DNA of 8,171 bases from contig JADGQH010000143.1 of assembly GCA_017881985.1 (NCBI GenBank), positions 1 through 8,171 of the forward strand, in the 5' to 3' direction. Source of the DNA: Chloroflexota bacterium (lineage in GTDB: Bacteria; Chloroflexota; Limnocylindria; Limnocylindrales; CSP1-4). Positions 1 to 6,097 of this stretch are shown piece by piece. The position numbers were made by a program, and so were the translations under genes. Within the stretch, counting starts at the first letter, position 1, and the number at the start of each line of letters is the position of its first letter. The notes under the pieces are model-generated. The model was not told the DNA's origin and ran no database searches. It was given only the letters and a program-made list of their open reading frames with translations.

Positions 1-249
1 GTGCAATGGGTCCGGAACGTCCGGGCGGCCGGGGGACGAGCGGTCCTCCGGAGCGGCATTCGACAGGACGTCGTCCTCGAGGAGGTTCCTCCAGGCTCCC
101 GTGCCGCCATCCTGCAGGCGTACCTGCGGCGAGCCCCCGGCGGGCGACCCCACATGCCGGTCGACAAGGACGCACCCCTGGCAGAATTTGAGAAGATCGC
201 CGCGGCCTATCCCGTCTTCCGCGTGAAAGCTCCGCCCGGGACTGGCTGA
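1..249 (+). CDS. Deazaflavin (F420)-dependent nitroreductase-family protein, C-terminal part
   Basis: This is the last 82 codons of a gene whose beginning lies left of the window. The GTG at base 1 is probably an internal valine codon rather than a start, because the readable protein begins in the middle of the family's conserved core. What can be seen is WVRNVRAAGGRAVLR (residues 3-17), then EVPPGSRAAILQAYL (28-42), then EFEKIAAAYPVFRV (62-75) near the stop. This order is typical of the C-terminal half of the DUF385/DDN-like family, small split-barrel proteins that use reduced deazaflavin F420 to reduce quinones, nitro compounds or other substrates. The F420 and substrate contacts made by the N-terminal half cannot be checked. 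The specific substrate is unknown. The frame ends at TGA 247-249, and the next gene begins about 120 bases later, so co-transcription is uncertain. Confidence 0.85.
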   Translation: MQWVRNVRAAGGRAVLRSGIRQDVVLEEVPPGSRAAILQAYLRRAPGGRPHMPVDKDAPLAEFEKIAAAYPVFRVKAPPGTG

Positions 250-354
250 CGGGCCCGCAGCGCCGCCGGGTCGCCCACGAGTTGAGCCGGAGCGAATTCT
301 CGATCGAATGCAACTCGCCGCGGCGTGCCGGCGTCCCTGGGCCGGGCACCTGCA

Positions 355-360
355 GGGAGG
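355..360 (+). promoter_or_regulatory. Shine-Dalgarno site that sets the lipoprotein start
   Basis: GGGAGG lies 8 bases before GTG 369. The same frame is open further upstream to a TTG at 282, but that codon has no comparable site. Starting at 369 also places the signal peptide at the very N-terminus, as a lipoprotein requires. Confidence 0.75.
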
Positions 361-368
361 CCACGCTC

Positions 369-1184
369 GTGACCAGACCGCCGCTCAAGGACTCTACGCG
401 GGGTCGCCTCCGCGCCCTCGCATCGACAATCGGCGTTGCCATCGCCCTTGTCGGCCTTGCGGCATGCTCCGCTGCTGCCGGCGTGACGGCCCCTCCTCCG
501 ACGTGGCCTGTCCCACCGGAGCAGCTCCCGCCCGCGACGTCGGGCGCCGCGGAGCCGAACCTCACGTGCGGAGGGGGCATGACCTTCCCCGCTTCCGGCC
601 TCGCCGCCGCGACAGGCGCCGAGACGGCGCCCGGACCCGAATTCGACGCGCTGCGCGCCGGTCTCGCGAAATTCGGCTCCGAGTTCCCGGGCTCCGCCGG
701 CTTGACGTGGAGGTTGGCGGGTCACGACGCGACCGGCGCGATCTTCCTCGCCCGGAGCGTGGCGCCCGGCGCCCCGGGCTGGGTCGCGATCGACGTGGTC
801 GCCGATTCCGGCGGCTGGCAGCCGAGCGGCATGGGGCAGTGCAACCCGAGCGTCGTCTTGTCGGACGAGTTCGGTACGGCAACCTGGGCGCTCGACCCCG
901 CCTTCGCGTCGCCCACGCCTGACGCGACCGAGCTCCACGTCCTGGTCTGGGAGGCGGCCTGCTCGGGTGGGTCGCCTGCGACCGGACGGATGTCGGCTCC
1001 GGTCATCGAATGGGCTGCCGCCACGCTGACCATCACGATCGGTGTCCGTCGGCTCGATGGCATCCAGACGTGTCCCGGGCCTCCCGGGACGCCCGCCATC
1101 GTGACGCTTGCCGAGCCGCTCGGCAGGCGGACCCTCCTCGACGGCGGACGCGTGCCGGCCGCCCCACCGTCGCCCGCGTTCTGA
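369..1184 (+). CDS. Secreted lipoprotein of unknown function with four exported cysteines
   Basis: The 271-residue product starts at GTG 369, supported by the GGGAGG site. The N-terminus is a textbook lipoprotein signal: positive residues (K7, R11, R13, R15), a hydrophobic stretch at about 16-32, and the lipobox LAAC with the lipidated cysteine at residue 33. The protein should therefore be anchored to the outer face of the cytoplasmic membrane. A proline- and alanine-rich linker (about 34-62) leads into a globular part with four cysteines (67, 158, 198, 235) that could form two disulfides. The C-terminal part carries TCPGPPGTP (234-242) and EPLGRRTLLDGG (249-260). I recall this ending from uncharacterised proteins of soil Actinomycetota and Chloroflexota, but that is memory, not a search. 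No enzymatic motif is visible. The small membrane-protein gene 15 bases downstream is probably co-transcribed. Confidence 0.8.
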   Translation: MTRPPLKDSTRGRLRALASTIGVAIALVGLAACSAAAGVTAPPPTWPVPPEQLPPATSGAAEPNLTCGGGMTFPASGLAAATGAETAPGPEFDALRAGLAKFGSEFPGSAGLTWRLAGHDATGAIFLARSVAPGAPGWVAIDVVADSGGWQPSGMGQCNPSVVLSDEFGTATWALDPAFASPTPDATELHVLVWEAACSGGSPATGRMSAPVIEWAAATLTITIGVRRLDGIQTCPGPPGTPAIVTLAEPLGRRTLLDGGRVPAAPPSPAF

Positions 1185-1199
1185 CGGGCGGACCGCGCC

Positions 1200-1523
1200 A
1201 TGGCGAAGCGCTGGTCGCGAGGGGTTGTGCTCTGGACGCTCGTGCTCCTGGTCGTCGCCATCGTGCTTGCTGTCGTCGCGGTGACGAGTCTCATGGACGC
1301 CCAGCAGCGGTGCTTCTTCGAATACCCGTCCGTCGCGTGCCCCGACGGCCGGGACTGGAGGGTGGGGCTGCTCACGTTCGCCTTCTTCGGCGTCCCGCTC
1401 ATCTGGCTCGTCGGAGCGGTCGCGGCGATCGTCGGACGGGTGCTCGCGAGGCGGCGGCGCGCGGCGTGGCGCCGACGCCGGATCAGCGGCGCGTGGCCCC
1501 CCGGAGATGACCGATTGTCATGA
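1200..1523 (+). CDS. Small two-helix membrane protein, function unknown
   Basis: The 107-residue product starts at ATG 1200, only 15 bases after the lipoprotein stop. A weak GGGCGGA site (1186-1192) precedes the start. Two hydrophobic segments are clear: residues about 8-31 and about 56-80. The loop between them contains two cysteines (C38, C47) and is probably on the outer face, because the second helix is followed by a highly basic tail (RRRR at 84-87, RRRR at 91-94) expected to stay in the cytoplasm. The cysteine pair could form a disulfide in the extracytoplasmic loop. Proximity suggests an operon with the lipoprotein, which also carries exported cysteines. I do not recognise a family. 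The helices and the arginine-rich tail fit a real gene better than chance, but the start is less certain than for its neighbours. Confidence 0.65.
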   Translation: MAKRWSRGVVLWTLVLLVVAIVLAVVAVTSLMDAQQRCFFEYPSVACPDGRDWRVGLLTFAFFGVPLIWLVGAVAAIVGRVLARRRRAAWRRRRISGAWPPGDDRLS

Positions 1524-1525
1524 CA
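1516..1525. promoter_or_regulatory. Perfect palindrome TGTCATGACA, possible operator
   Basis: A perfect 10-base palindrome spans the stop codon of the small membrane-protein gene and ends 55 bases before the repeat-protein start. The position would suit an operator for the downstream gene. A 10-base palindrome can occur by chance and I see no convincing -35/-10 pair, so the regulatory reading is weak. Confidence 0.2.
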
Positions 1526-1580
1526 TTCGGCGCCGGGACAACACACTGGGATCTGGTGGCATCAACTGAAGGAGAACCAC

Positions 1581-1838
1581 ATGAGCAGCAACACACCGCC
1601 GCTGGGTATGCCGACCGGCGACTTCGCGGCCGGGGAGCGCACCGAGGCAGAGACACCGGAGGAGGTCCGTGAGGAGGGCCTCGAGGGCGACTTCGCGGCC
1701 GGTGAGCGAACCATCCCTCTGACCCCGGGTGAGCTCTCAGAGGAGAGTCTCCACGGGGACTTCGCCGGTGGCGAGAGGACCGAGCCGCTGACGCCGGAGG
1801 ACGAGGTCCCAGGGACGTTCGCCGACACCGGCGCCTAG
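1581..1838 (+). CDS. Acidic 23-residue tandem-repeat protein (GDFAxGERT repeats)
   Basis: The 85-residue product starts at ATG 1581, preceded at 6 bases by AAGGAG (1569-1574), one of the best ribosome sites in the window. The protein is almost entirely repeats. GDFAAGERT occurs at residues 13-21 and 36-44, and GDFAGGERT at 59-67, giving an exact period of 23 residues (69 bases). Each unit continues with a threonine-proline step (TP at 25-26, 48-49, 71-72) and an acidic stretch. The chain ends in GTFADTGA (78-85), which resembles a partial unit. It has about 21 acidic residues against 4 arginines, no lysine, cysteine, tyrosine or tryptophan, and no signal peptide or membrane helix. It is likely cytoplasmic, and either disordered or a short repeat scaffold. 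The repeated motif could be a binding site for a partner, but no function is known to me. Confidence 0.8.
   Translation: MSSNTPPLGMPTGDFAAGERTEAETPEEVREEGLEGDFAAGERTIPLTPGELSEESLHGDFAGGERTEPLTPEDEVPGTFADTGA
1617..1838 (+). repeat. In-frame tandem repeat, three units of 69 bases plus a partial unit
   Basis: Units begin at 1617, 1686 and 1755, exactly 69 bases apart, and a partial unit begins at 1812. In the GDFAAGERT-coding part the first two units differ at only 2 of 27 bases, both at third codon positions. The third unit is more diverged. The variable second half of each unit differs much more, so the motif itself appears to be what selection or duplication has kept. Confidence 0.85.
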
Positions 1839-2247
1839 GTCCGCGTCTCAGAGCCCAACTTCCTTCTCCGGCCGCTGGAGGACTCGAGCCGGGATCTGCC
1901 CAGGGGTTGCCCTCATGACTGTCGGGAAGCCGGCGGGCCATCAGGACCAAGCGGCGAAGGTGGGGGTTGTTCCCGTTGACCAGGGGGTATCCGTACGCGA
2001 TGAACGGCACGACCCCAACCGGGGAGCGCGGCCCGTGATCACCTGACCCAAACAGGCGATTCTCTCGAGGCAGAGCGGGGAGTCGAGGCGGCCGGCACGC
2101 GTCGGGAACGGGTATCCGGCTATCGGCCGTTGTCGACCTGCTCGCCCGTGACCTTGGAGTGAGCGTCCCTACACGGGAGCGCATTCACCCGGCACCCTGT
2201 GCGGCCGAAACCCGAGGTCGACCGCTCCGCTCCAGAAAGGGATATCG
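1839..2247. other. 409-base stretch without a convincing gene
   Basis: I found no RNA gene, clear terminator or convincing promoter between the repeat protein and the 6-phosphogluconate dehydrogenase gene. One minus-strand segment (about 2067 down to 1894) reads as fairly protein-like residues, such as VVPFIAYGYPLVNGNNP. It is flanked in the same frame by arginine/serine/proline-rich sequence typical of non-coding high-G+C frames, and no start with a ribosome site was seen. It could be the worn remnant of a gene or mere chance. An 8-base palindrome GTGATCAC lies at 2035-2042. Confidence 0.5.
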
Positions 2248-3267
2248 ATGCAGATCGGTTTGGTCGGACTTGGCCGGATGGGCGCCAACATGTCGCGCCG
2301 CTGGCTGCGCGCGGGCCACAGCGTCGTGGGGTATGCGCGCCACGCCGAGACGGTGGACGGGCTGCTCGCCGACAAGGCGCTCTCTGCCGGGGCCACCTCG
2401 CTCGAGGATCTGGTTGGCCAGCTCGCCGCCCCGCGGGTGCTCTGGCTGATGGTGCCGGCCGCGGCCGTGGATGCCACCCTGGACGAGCTCGTGCCGTTGC
2501 TGTCCCGCGACGACGTGATCGTGGACGGCGGCAACTCGTACTACGTCGACGACATCCGCCGCTCCGGGGAGCTTTCCAAGGCGGGGATCCGGTATGTCGA
2601 CTGCGGGACCAGCGGCGGCGTGGCGGGCCTGGACCGCGGCTACTGCCTCATGATCGGCGGCCCGGCCGATGCTGTCGGGCGCCTCGACCCGATCTTCCGG
2701 GCGCTGGCGCCCGGCGTCGACGCCGCTCCGCGGACGGCGGGCCGGACCGGCGATCCTGACAGCGCCGAGAACGGCTACCTGCACTGTGGCCCGAGCGGTG
2801 CCGGTCACTTCGTGAAGATGGTCCACAACGGCATCGAGTACGGGCTGATGGCCGCCTACGCGGAGGGCCTCAACATCCTCAAGCACGCGGATGCCGGGCG
2901 GCAGGATCGCGAGATCAGCGCCGAGGTGACCCCCCTGCGCGACCCGGAGCGCTACCAGTACACGATCGACATCGCGGCAGTCACCGAGGTCTGGCGCCGC
3001 GGCAGCGTGGTCGCGTCCTGGCTCCTCGACTTGGCCGCGCAGGCCTTCGTGCGGAGTGGCGACCTCGCCGACTTCGCCGGCCGCGTGTCCGACTCGGGCG
3101 AGGGACGCTGGACCAGCATCGCCGCCATCGACGTCGGCGCTCCGACGCCGGTCCTGACGACGGCCCTGTACGAGCGCTTCACCTCGCGTGGCGAGGCGGA
3201 CTTCGCGAATCGCGTCCTCTCGGCCATGCGCTTCGGCTTCGGCGGTCACGAGGAGCAGAAGGGCTAG
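2248..3267 (+). CDS. gnd: 6-phosphogluconate dehydrogenase, decarboxylating (short form)
   Basis: This enzyme oxidises and decarboxylates 6-phosphogluconate to ribulose 5-phosphate, reducing NAD(P)+, in the cytoplasmic oxidative pentose phosphate pathway. The 339-residue product has the Rossmann dinucleotide motif GLGRMG (7-12), DGGNSYY (93-99) and the substrate-loop signature TSGG (121-124). The catalytic block GPSGAGHFVKMVHNGIEYG (181-199) includes the expected lysine (K190), H193, N194 and E197. The C-terminal part contains ERFTSRGEADFANR (309-322). Its length matches the short bacterial form of about 300-340 residues rather than the roughly 470-residue E. coli type. The short form is often NAD-preferring, but the cofactor cannot be settled by eye. 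ATG 2248 follows AAAGGGA (2236-2242) by 5 bases. No glucose-6-phosphate dehydrogenase or lactonase gene lies beside it, so it appears to be a single-gene unit. Confidence 0.95.
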   Translation: MQIGLVGLGRMGANMSRRWLRAGHSVVGYARHAETVDGLLADKALSAGATSLEDLVGQLAAPRVLWLMVPAAAVDATLDELVPLLSRDDVIVDGGNSYYVDDIRRSGELSKAGIRYVDCGTSGGVAGLDRGYCLMIGGPADAVGRLDPIFRALAPGVDAAPRTAGRTGDPDSAENGYLHCGPSGAGHFVKMVHNGIEYGLMAAYAEGLNILKHADAGRQDREISAEVTPLRDPERYQYTIDIAAVTEVWRRGSVVASWLLDLAAQAFVRSGDLADFAGRVSDSGEGRWTSIAAIDVGAPTPVLTTALYERFTSRGEADFANRVLSAMRFGFGGHEEQKG

Positions 3268-3593
3268 CCCATCGCATCCGACCGGCCGGTGGTCGACGCG
3301 CCGAGCGATCCGACGCACTGGCGAGCAGGGGGGCATCCGCGGGCATTGAGAGGGTCTTGAAACACGCTCGCATGACCTGACCGCACCATCACCACGCTCG
3401 GGACCGCTGGGATTGGAGCTTTCCCGAGGCCATAGACCACACGGTGGACCACACCTCCGGCGGGAAGGTAGTCGGGCGGCGTCGAGTGCCGACTCTCCGC
3501 CCCGCCGCAGCGGACATCTCCCTACGTCTTGCGCCCCTCTCGTATGCTGCCGCCCTCGCCTCTTCGGGTCAGCAGGAGCGCAGGGTTCGATAC
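3268..3593. other. 326-base gap between gnd and the methyltransferase
   Basis: No gene is supported here. The methyltransferase frame is open back to ATG 3444, but the extra residues resemble no family and lack a ribosome site. The gap holds the weak hairpin near 3279-3295 and a direct repeat GACCACAC (3435-3442 and 3447-3454, spaced 12 bases). It also holds a -10-like TATGCT at 3543-3548, with no well-spaced -35 partner. Confidence 0.5.
3279..3295 (+). terminator. Weak hairpin after gnd, possible terminator
   Basis: CGACC pairs with GGTCG around a 7-base loop, starting 12 bases after the gnd stop; an inner palindrome ACCGGCCGGT gives an alternative fold. No run of T follows, so at best it is an atypical terminator. 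Confidence 0.25.
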
Positions 3594-4352
3594 ATGAGCT
3601 TCGATGTCGCCGCCGATGCCTATGACGGCTTCATGGGCCGGTTCTCGCGCCTGTTGTCCGGTCAGATGGCGGACCTCGCCTTCGTCCGCGCTGGGCAGCG
3701 GGTGCTCGACGTCGGGTGCGGCACGGGCGCGTTGACGGGCGAGCTGGTCGGGCGGCTGGGGCCCTCCGCGGTGGCGGCTGTCGACCCGTCGGAGCCATTC
3801 GTTGCGGCGACGCGGGCGCGCAATCCGGGCGTCGACGTTCGCCGGGCGCCGGCCGAAGGGCTGCCGTTCGGAGACACGTCGTTTGACGCGTCCCTGGCGC
3901 AACTGGTCGTCCACTTCATGAAGGACCCTCTTGCGGGGCTGACCGAGATGCGCCGCGTCACGCGGCCCGACGGTGTCGTCGCCGCATGCGTCTGGGACCA
4001 CGGCGGGAGCCAGGGTCCCCTCCGGCTGTTCTGGGACGCCGCCCGCGCGATGGATCCCGACGTCGATGACGAGTCTCATCGACCCGGCACGCGCGAAGGG
4101 CAGCTTCCCGAGCTGTTCCGGTCTGCGGGGCTGCGCGTTGTCGAGGGGACGACCCTGTCCGTGCGACTTGAGCATGCGACGTTCGAAGCCTGGTGGGAGC
4201 CGTTCACGCATGGCGTCGGCCCTGCCGGTGCCTACCTGGCGAGCCTTGACGACGACCGGCGCTCGGAGATGCGTGACCGGTGCCGGCGCCGGGTGTCGGC
4301 CGAGCCGTTCGCGACGACCGCCGTGGCGTGGGCCGCGCGCGGCCTTGCGTAG
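3594..4352 (+). CDS. Class I SAM-dependent methyltransferase
   Basis: The 252-residue product is a cytoplasmic enzyme expected to transfer a methyl group from S-adenosylmethionine to an unknown small-molecule acceptor. Motif I, the SAM-binding glycine loop, is VLDVGCGTG (37-45). The acidic residue ending strand 2 is in AVDPSE (62-67), and the post-II acidic region is APAEGLPF (85-92). The motif FDASLAQLVVHFMKDP (97-112) and EMRRVTRPDG (118-127) complete the Methyltransf_11/25 pattern. The C-terminal half, with paired tryptophans at 200-201, presumably forms the substrate lid. I chose ATG 3594 because MSFDVAADAYDGFMGRFS looks like a normal family N-terminus. AGGG (3582-3585) lies 8 bases upstream and AGGAG (3574-3578) is a little further away. 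The longer frame from 3444 adds 50 unsupported residues. The gene converges with the minus-strand operon and has no informative partner. Confidence 0.85.
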   Translation: MSFDVAADAYDGFMGRFSRLLSGQMADLAFVRAGQRVLDVGCGTGALTGELVGRLGPSAVAAVDPSEPFVAATRARNPGVDVRRAPAEGLPFGDTSFDASLAQLVVHFMKDPLAGLTEMRRVTRPDGVVAACVWDHGGSQGPLRLFWDAARAMDPDVDDESHRPGTREGQLPELFRSAGLRVVEGTTLSVRLEHATFEAWWEPFTHGVGPAGAYLASLDDDRRSEMRDRCRRRVSAEPFATTAVAWAARGLA

Positions 4353-4574
4353 GCCGTCGCGCCGGACGCGCGTCGACCGCCTGCGTTCCTGATCCCGTCG
4401 GCTGCGCGCGTCGCTGCAGGGGTCACGTCCCAGGATGTGCGCAACAGCGCGTCGTCCTCGCGCCTGAACGTCGTCAGCTCGCGAGCATGAGCGGCTGGCC
4501 CGCCTCCGCGACCGATCGATAGTGAGAGTGTCGCGGTGGACCTCGGATTCACCCTGGTTAGGTTGGACAGACGT
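4353..4574. other. Gap between converging genes
   Basis: The methyltransferase and the minus-strand operon end toward each other across 222 bases. A bidirectional terminator would be expected here, but I see only G+C-rich imperfect pairing (around 4356-4377) without a T-run on either strand. Confidence 0.4.
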
Positions 4575-5036
4575 TCACGCACCGGGTCGACTTGGCGGGG
4601 TCACGACGCCGGCCTGCGCGACCGCCCGGAGGTCGTCTCGCACCGCCCAGTGCTCGACGATCCGGCCGTCGCGGATCCGGAAGCGGTGGGCGTGGTGGAA
4701 GTCCAGGGAGCGGCCCGTGGGCGGGATCGGCCCACCCGTCCCGGTCAGGGTGCTCGTGGCCCGAACCCAGGCCACCACCTGGTCATCCTCGGCGATGAGC
4801 GCCTCGACCTCGACGTGGAGGTCCGGCTGCCCGCTGCGGATCCACTGGTAGGTCTCGCGGACCTCGACGGGACCGAGTGGCTTGCCCTCAGGCGGCGATT
4901 CGGTCAGATCGAACGCAGCGGGAGCGTGGTTGCGGGCGGCGGGGTCGTGGACCGACTCGAGCGTCGCGTAGTCCTCGCTATTCACGGCGTCCCAGTACGT
5001 CCCGATGAGCGCCTTGTTCCGTTCGAGATCGTCCAC
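4575..5036 (-). CDS. SnoaL-like / ester cyclase family protein
   Basis: The 153-residue product is the last gene of the probable six-gene minus-strand operon. The pattern is that of the SnoaL-like polyketide cyclase or 'ester cyclase' group (COG5485 type) of the NTF2 fold. It has an N-terminal helix with YWDAVNSEDY (14-23), QPDLHVEVEALIAEDDQVV (70-88), PPTGRSLDF (105-113), and HRFRIRDGRIVEHWAVRDDL (117-136) forming the sheet that lines the pocket. Characterised SnoaL proteins close polyketide rings by aldol condensation. Most relatives outside polyketide clusters have no known reaction, and no polyketide synthase is in this window, so I do not assign one. GTG 5036 is preceded by AAAGGGGAGG (5040-5049 on this strand). 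It starts 36 bases after the stop of the preceding NTF2-like gene. No membrane segment or signal peptide is seen. Confidence 0.85.
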   Translation of the reverse strand: MDDLERNKALIGTYWDAVNSEDYATLESVHDPAARNHAPAAFDLTESPPEGKPLGPVEVRETYQWIRSGQPDLHVEVEALIAEDDQVVAWVRATSTLTGTGGPIPPTGRSLDFHHAHRFRIRDGRIVEHWAVRDDLRAVAQAGVVTPPSRPGA

Positions 5037-5072
5037 GTCCCTCCCCTTTCGTGCGCGATTCCGCTCGGCTGC

Positions 5073-5534
5073 TCAGGCGTCCGGGGCCGCTCGCCGCTCG
5101 ACGAACGGGGCTCGCCACTCGGGAGCCTCGAACTGGGGCGCGAAGAAGCTCGTCGATCGAGCGATCCGACCGTCGCGCAGCTCGTAGACGACGATCATCC
5201 ACCACCAGGATCCGTCCGGGTAGCGGGACCTCAGCCAGGTCGTGCCGGCGTCGCCACGACCCTGGACACGGACGACGGTGAACAGTGGCGCCAGGACTCT
5301 GTGTTCGTCGCTCGCCTTGGCACGAACCGACGCGAGGTCGGGCCCGGTGTCGGGCGTCAGGCCTGGCCGGTGCTCCATCATCGCCCGGAGGTTGTCCCGC
5401 CCACGGATGACCTCGCCCGACTGCGGATACTCGTCGACAAAGTCCTCGGTGAAGACCTCGTCGATGACCTTGTAGTCACCGCTGGCCAGCGCCCTCGCAT
5501 ACCGCTCGGACAGCGCCTGATGGTCGACAGGCAT
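5073..5534 (-). CDS. NTF2-like (SnoaL-like domain) protein
   Basis: The 153-residue product belongs to the nuclear transport factor 2-like superfamily, small alpha+beta cone-shaped proteins with a hydrophobic pocket; enzymatic and binding-only members both exist. Visible elements are an N-terminal helical part with FTEDFVDEYPQSGEVIRG (28-45), an asparagine in GRDNLRAM (45-52), and a sheet segment WWWMIVVYELRDGRI (110-124). It ends with APEWRAPFVE (137-146). The motif P-Q-x-G-E-x-I-R-G and the ending P-x-W-R-A-x-[FW]-V-E recur in the protein encoded at 6925-7323, so the two are probably diverged paralogues. ATG 5534 sits two bases after the stop of the preceding membrane-anchored protein. Its ribosome site GGGAGGG (5540-5546) lies inside that gene's last codons, which implies translational coupling. 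Function and ligand are unknown. Confidence 0.85.
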   Translation of the reverse strand: MPVDHQALSERYARALASGDYKVIDEVFTEDFVDEYPQSGEVIRGRDNLRAMMEHRPGLTPDTGPDLASVRAKASDEHRVLAPLFTVVRVQGRGDAGTTWLRSRYPDGSWWWMIVVYELRDGRIARSTSFFAPQFEAPEWRAPFVERRAAPDA

Positions 5535-5536
5535 CG

Positions 5537-6037
5537 TTACCCTCCCGTCTTCGCGCGATCGTCATGTTCCGGCCCGGCCGTGTCGGCCGACTGGGCCGCG
5601 TCCATCCGCCGTGCTTCGTCGTCCGTGAACACGCGCCCCCGTAGGAGCGAGAGGGCTCGTTCCTGTGCCCCGAGGATCCCTGCCAGGGCCTGCCGGCGCA
5701 CCTCGGTCGGCAGATCGGAGTCCGAGCTCAGCTGGCCGAAGCCGACGTGGCTCATGTAGGCCGTGACGATCGTCTGGAGGTCCTCGGGCTCCAGCCACGT
5801 CGCGAGCTCCGGCAGGAGCCGGTCGAACGACGATCGGCCGAGCGGCGTGAACGCCCCATATTCGAGGGCGACATCGACGCTCATCCGGTTCATCGCCAGC
5901 TCGAAGTAGACGGCACGTCCCGCGTTCTTGGCGGTTCGGACGAATTGCCGGCGAGCCATGTAGAGCCCGACGAGCAACCAGCCGAGCGCGCCGCAGATCG
6001 CGCCGACGATGCCGGGGATGAGGACGCTGAGATTCAT
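5537..6037 (-). CDS. Membrane-anchored protein with one N-terminal helix, function unknown
   Basis: The 166-residue product begins with one hydrophobic segment (about residues 5-27) followed by MARRQFVRTAKNAGR, whose positive charges suggest that the remainder faces the cytoplasm. The soluble part is mostly predicted helix, with the conserved-looking stretch AVYFELAMNRMSVDVAL (42-58) and later LLPELATWLEPEDLQTIVTAY (84-104). The tail (about 145-166) is polar and probably flexible. I do not recognise a named domain. I chose ATG 6037 because it puts the helix at the N-terminus. The frame remains open to a TTG at 6070, but that adds only polar residues and has no ribosome site; ATG 6037 also lacks a clear one. 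Its stop is two bases before the next gene's start. It lies 60 bases after the preceding membrane protein, so it is probably in the same transcript. Confidence 0.7.
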   Translation of the reverse strand: MNLSVLIPGIVGAICGALGWLLVGLYMARRQFVRTAKNAGRAVYFELAMNRMSVDVALEYGAFTPLGRSSFDRLLPELATWLEPEDLQTIVTAYMSHVGFGQLSSDSDLPTEVRRQALAGILGAQERALSLLRGRVFTDDEARRMDAAQSADTAGPEHDDRAKTGG

Positions 6038-6097
6038 GGAGGCGGAGTCTGCACGACCCAGACCCGGCAAGACAAGGCCGACGTTCGAGATCCAGGC

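Noticed and set aside
282..368. N-terminal extension of the lipoprotein to TTG 282
   Set aside because: It would bury the signal peptide inside the protein. GGGAGG before GTG 369 gives a clean lipoprotein start.
722..1546. Minus-strand open frame of 274 codons
   Set aside because: It is antisense to the lipoprotein with its lipobox and ribosome site. The translation is serine/threonine/arginine-rich without motifs.
1857..1910. Possible tRNA-like T-arm (GGCTCGAGTCC on the minus strand)
   Set aside because: The flanking bases do not pair into a T stem, and no acceptor, D or anticodon arm can be built around it.
1985..2118. Nine-base direct repeat GGGTATCCG (1985-1993 and 2110-2118)
   Set aside because: It is short and widely spaced, with no further similarity around the copies. 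Chance is the simplest explanation.
2185..3336. Long minus-strand open frame (383 codons) opposite gnd
   Set aside because: It lies antisense to a gene with every 6-phosphogluconate dehydrogenase motif intact. Its residues are the valine/arginine/alanine/aspartate-rich mix expected from the complement of high-G+C coding DNA.
3444..3593. N-terminal extension of the methyltransferase to ATG 3444
   Set aside because: The added 50 residues resemble no methyltransferase N-terminus and lack a ribosome site. ATG 3594 begins a normal family start.
4536..5759. Plus-strand open frame of 407 codons
   Set aside because: It runs antisense to the SnoaL-like and NTF2-like genes, which have recognisable motifs and ribosome sites. 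Its own translation shows no domain.
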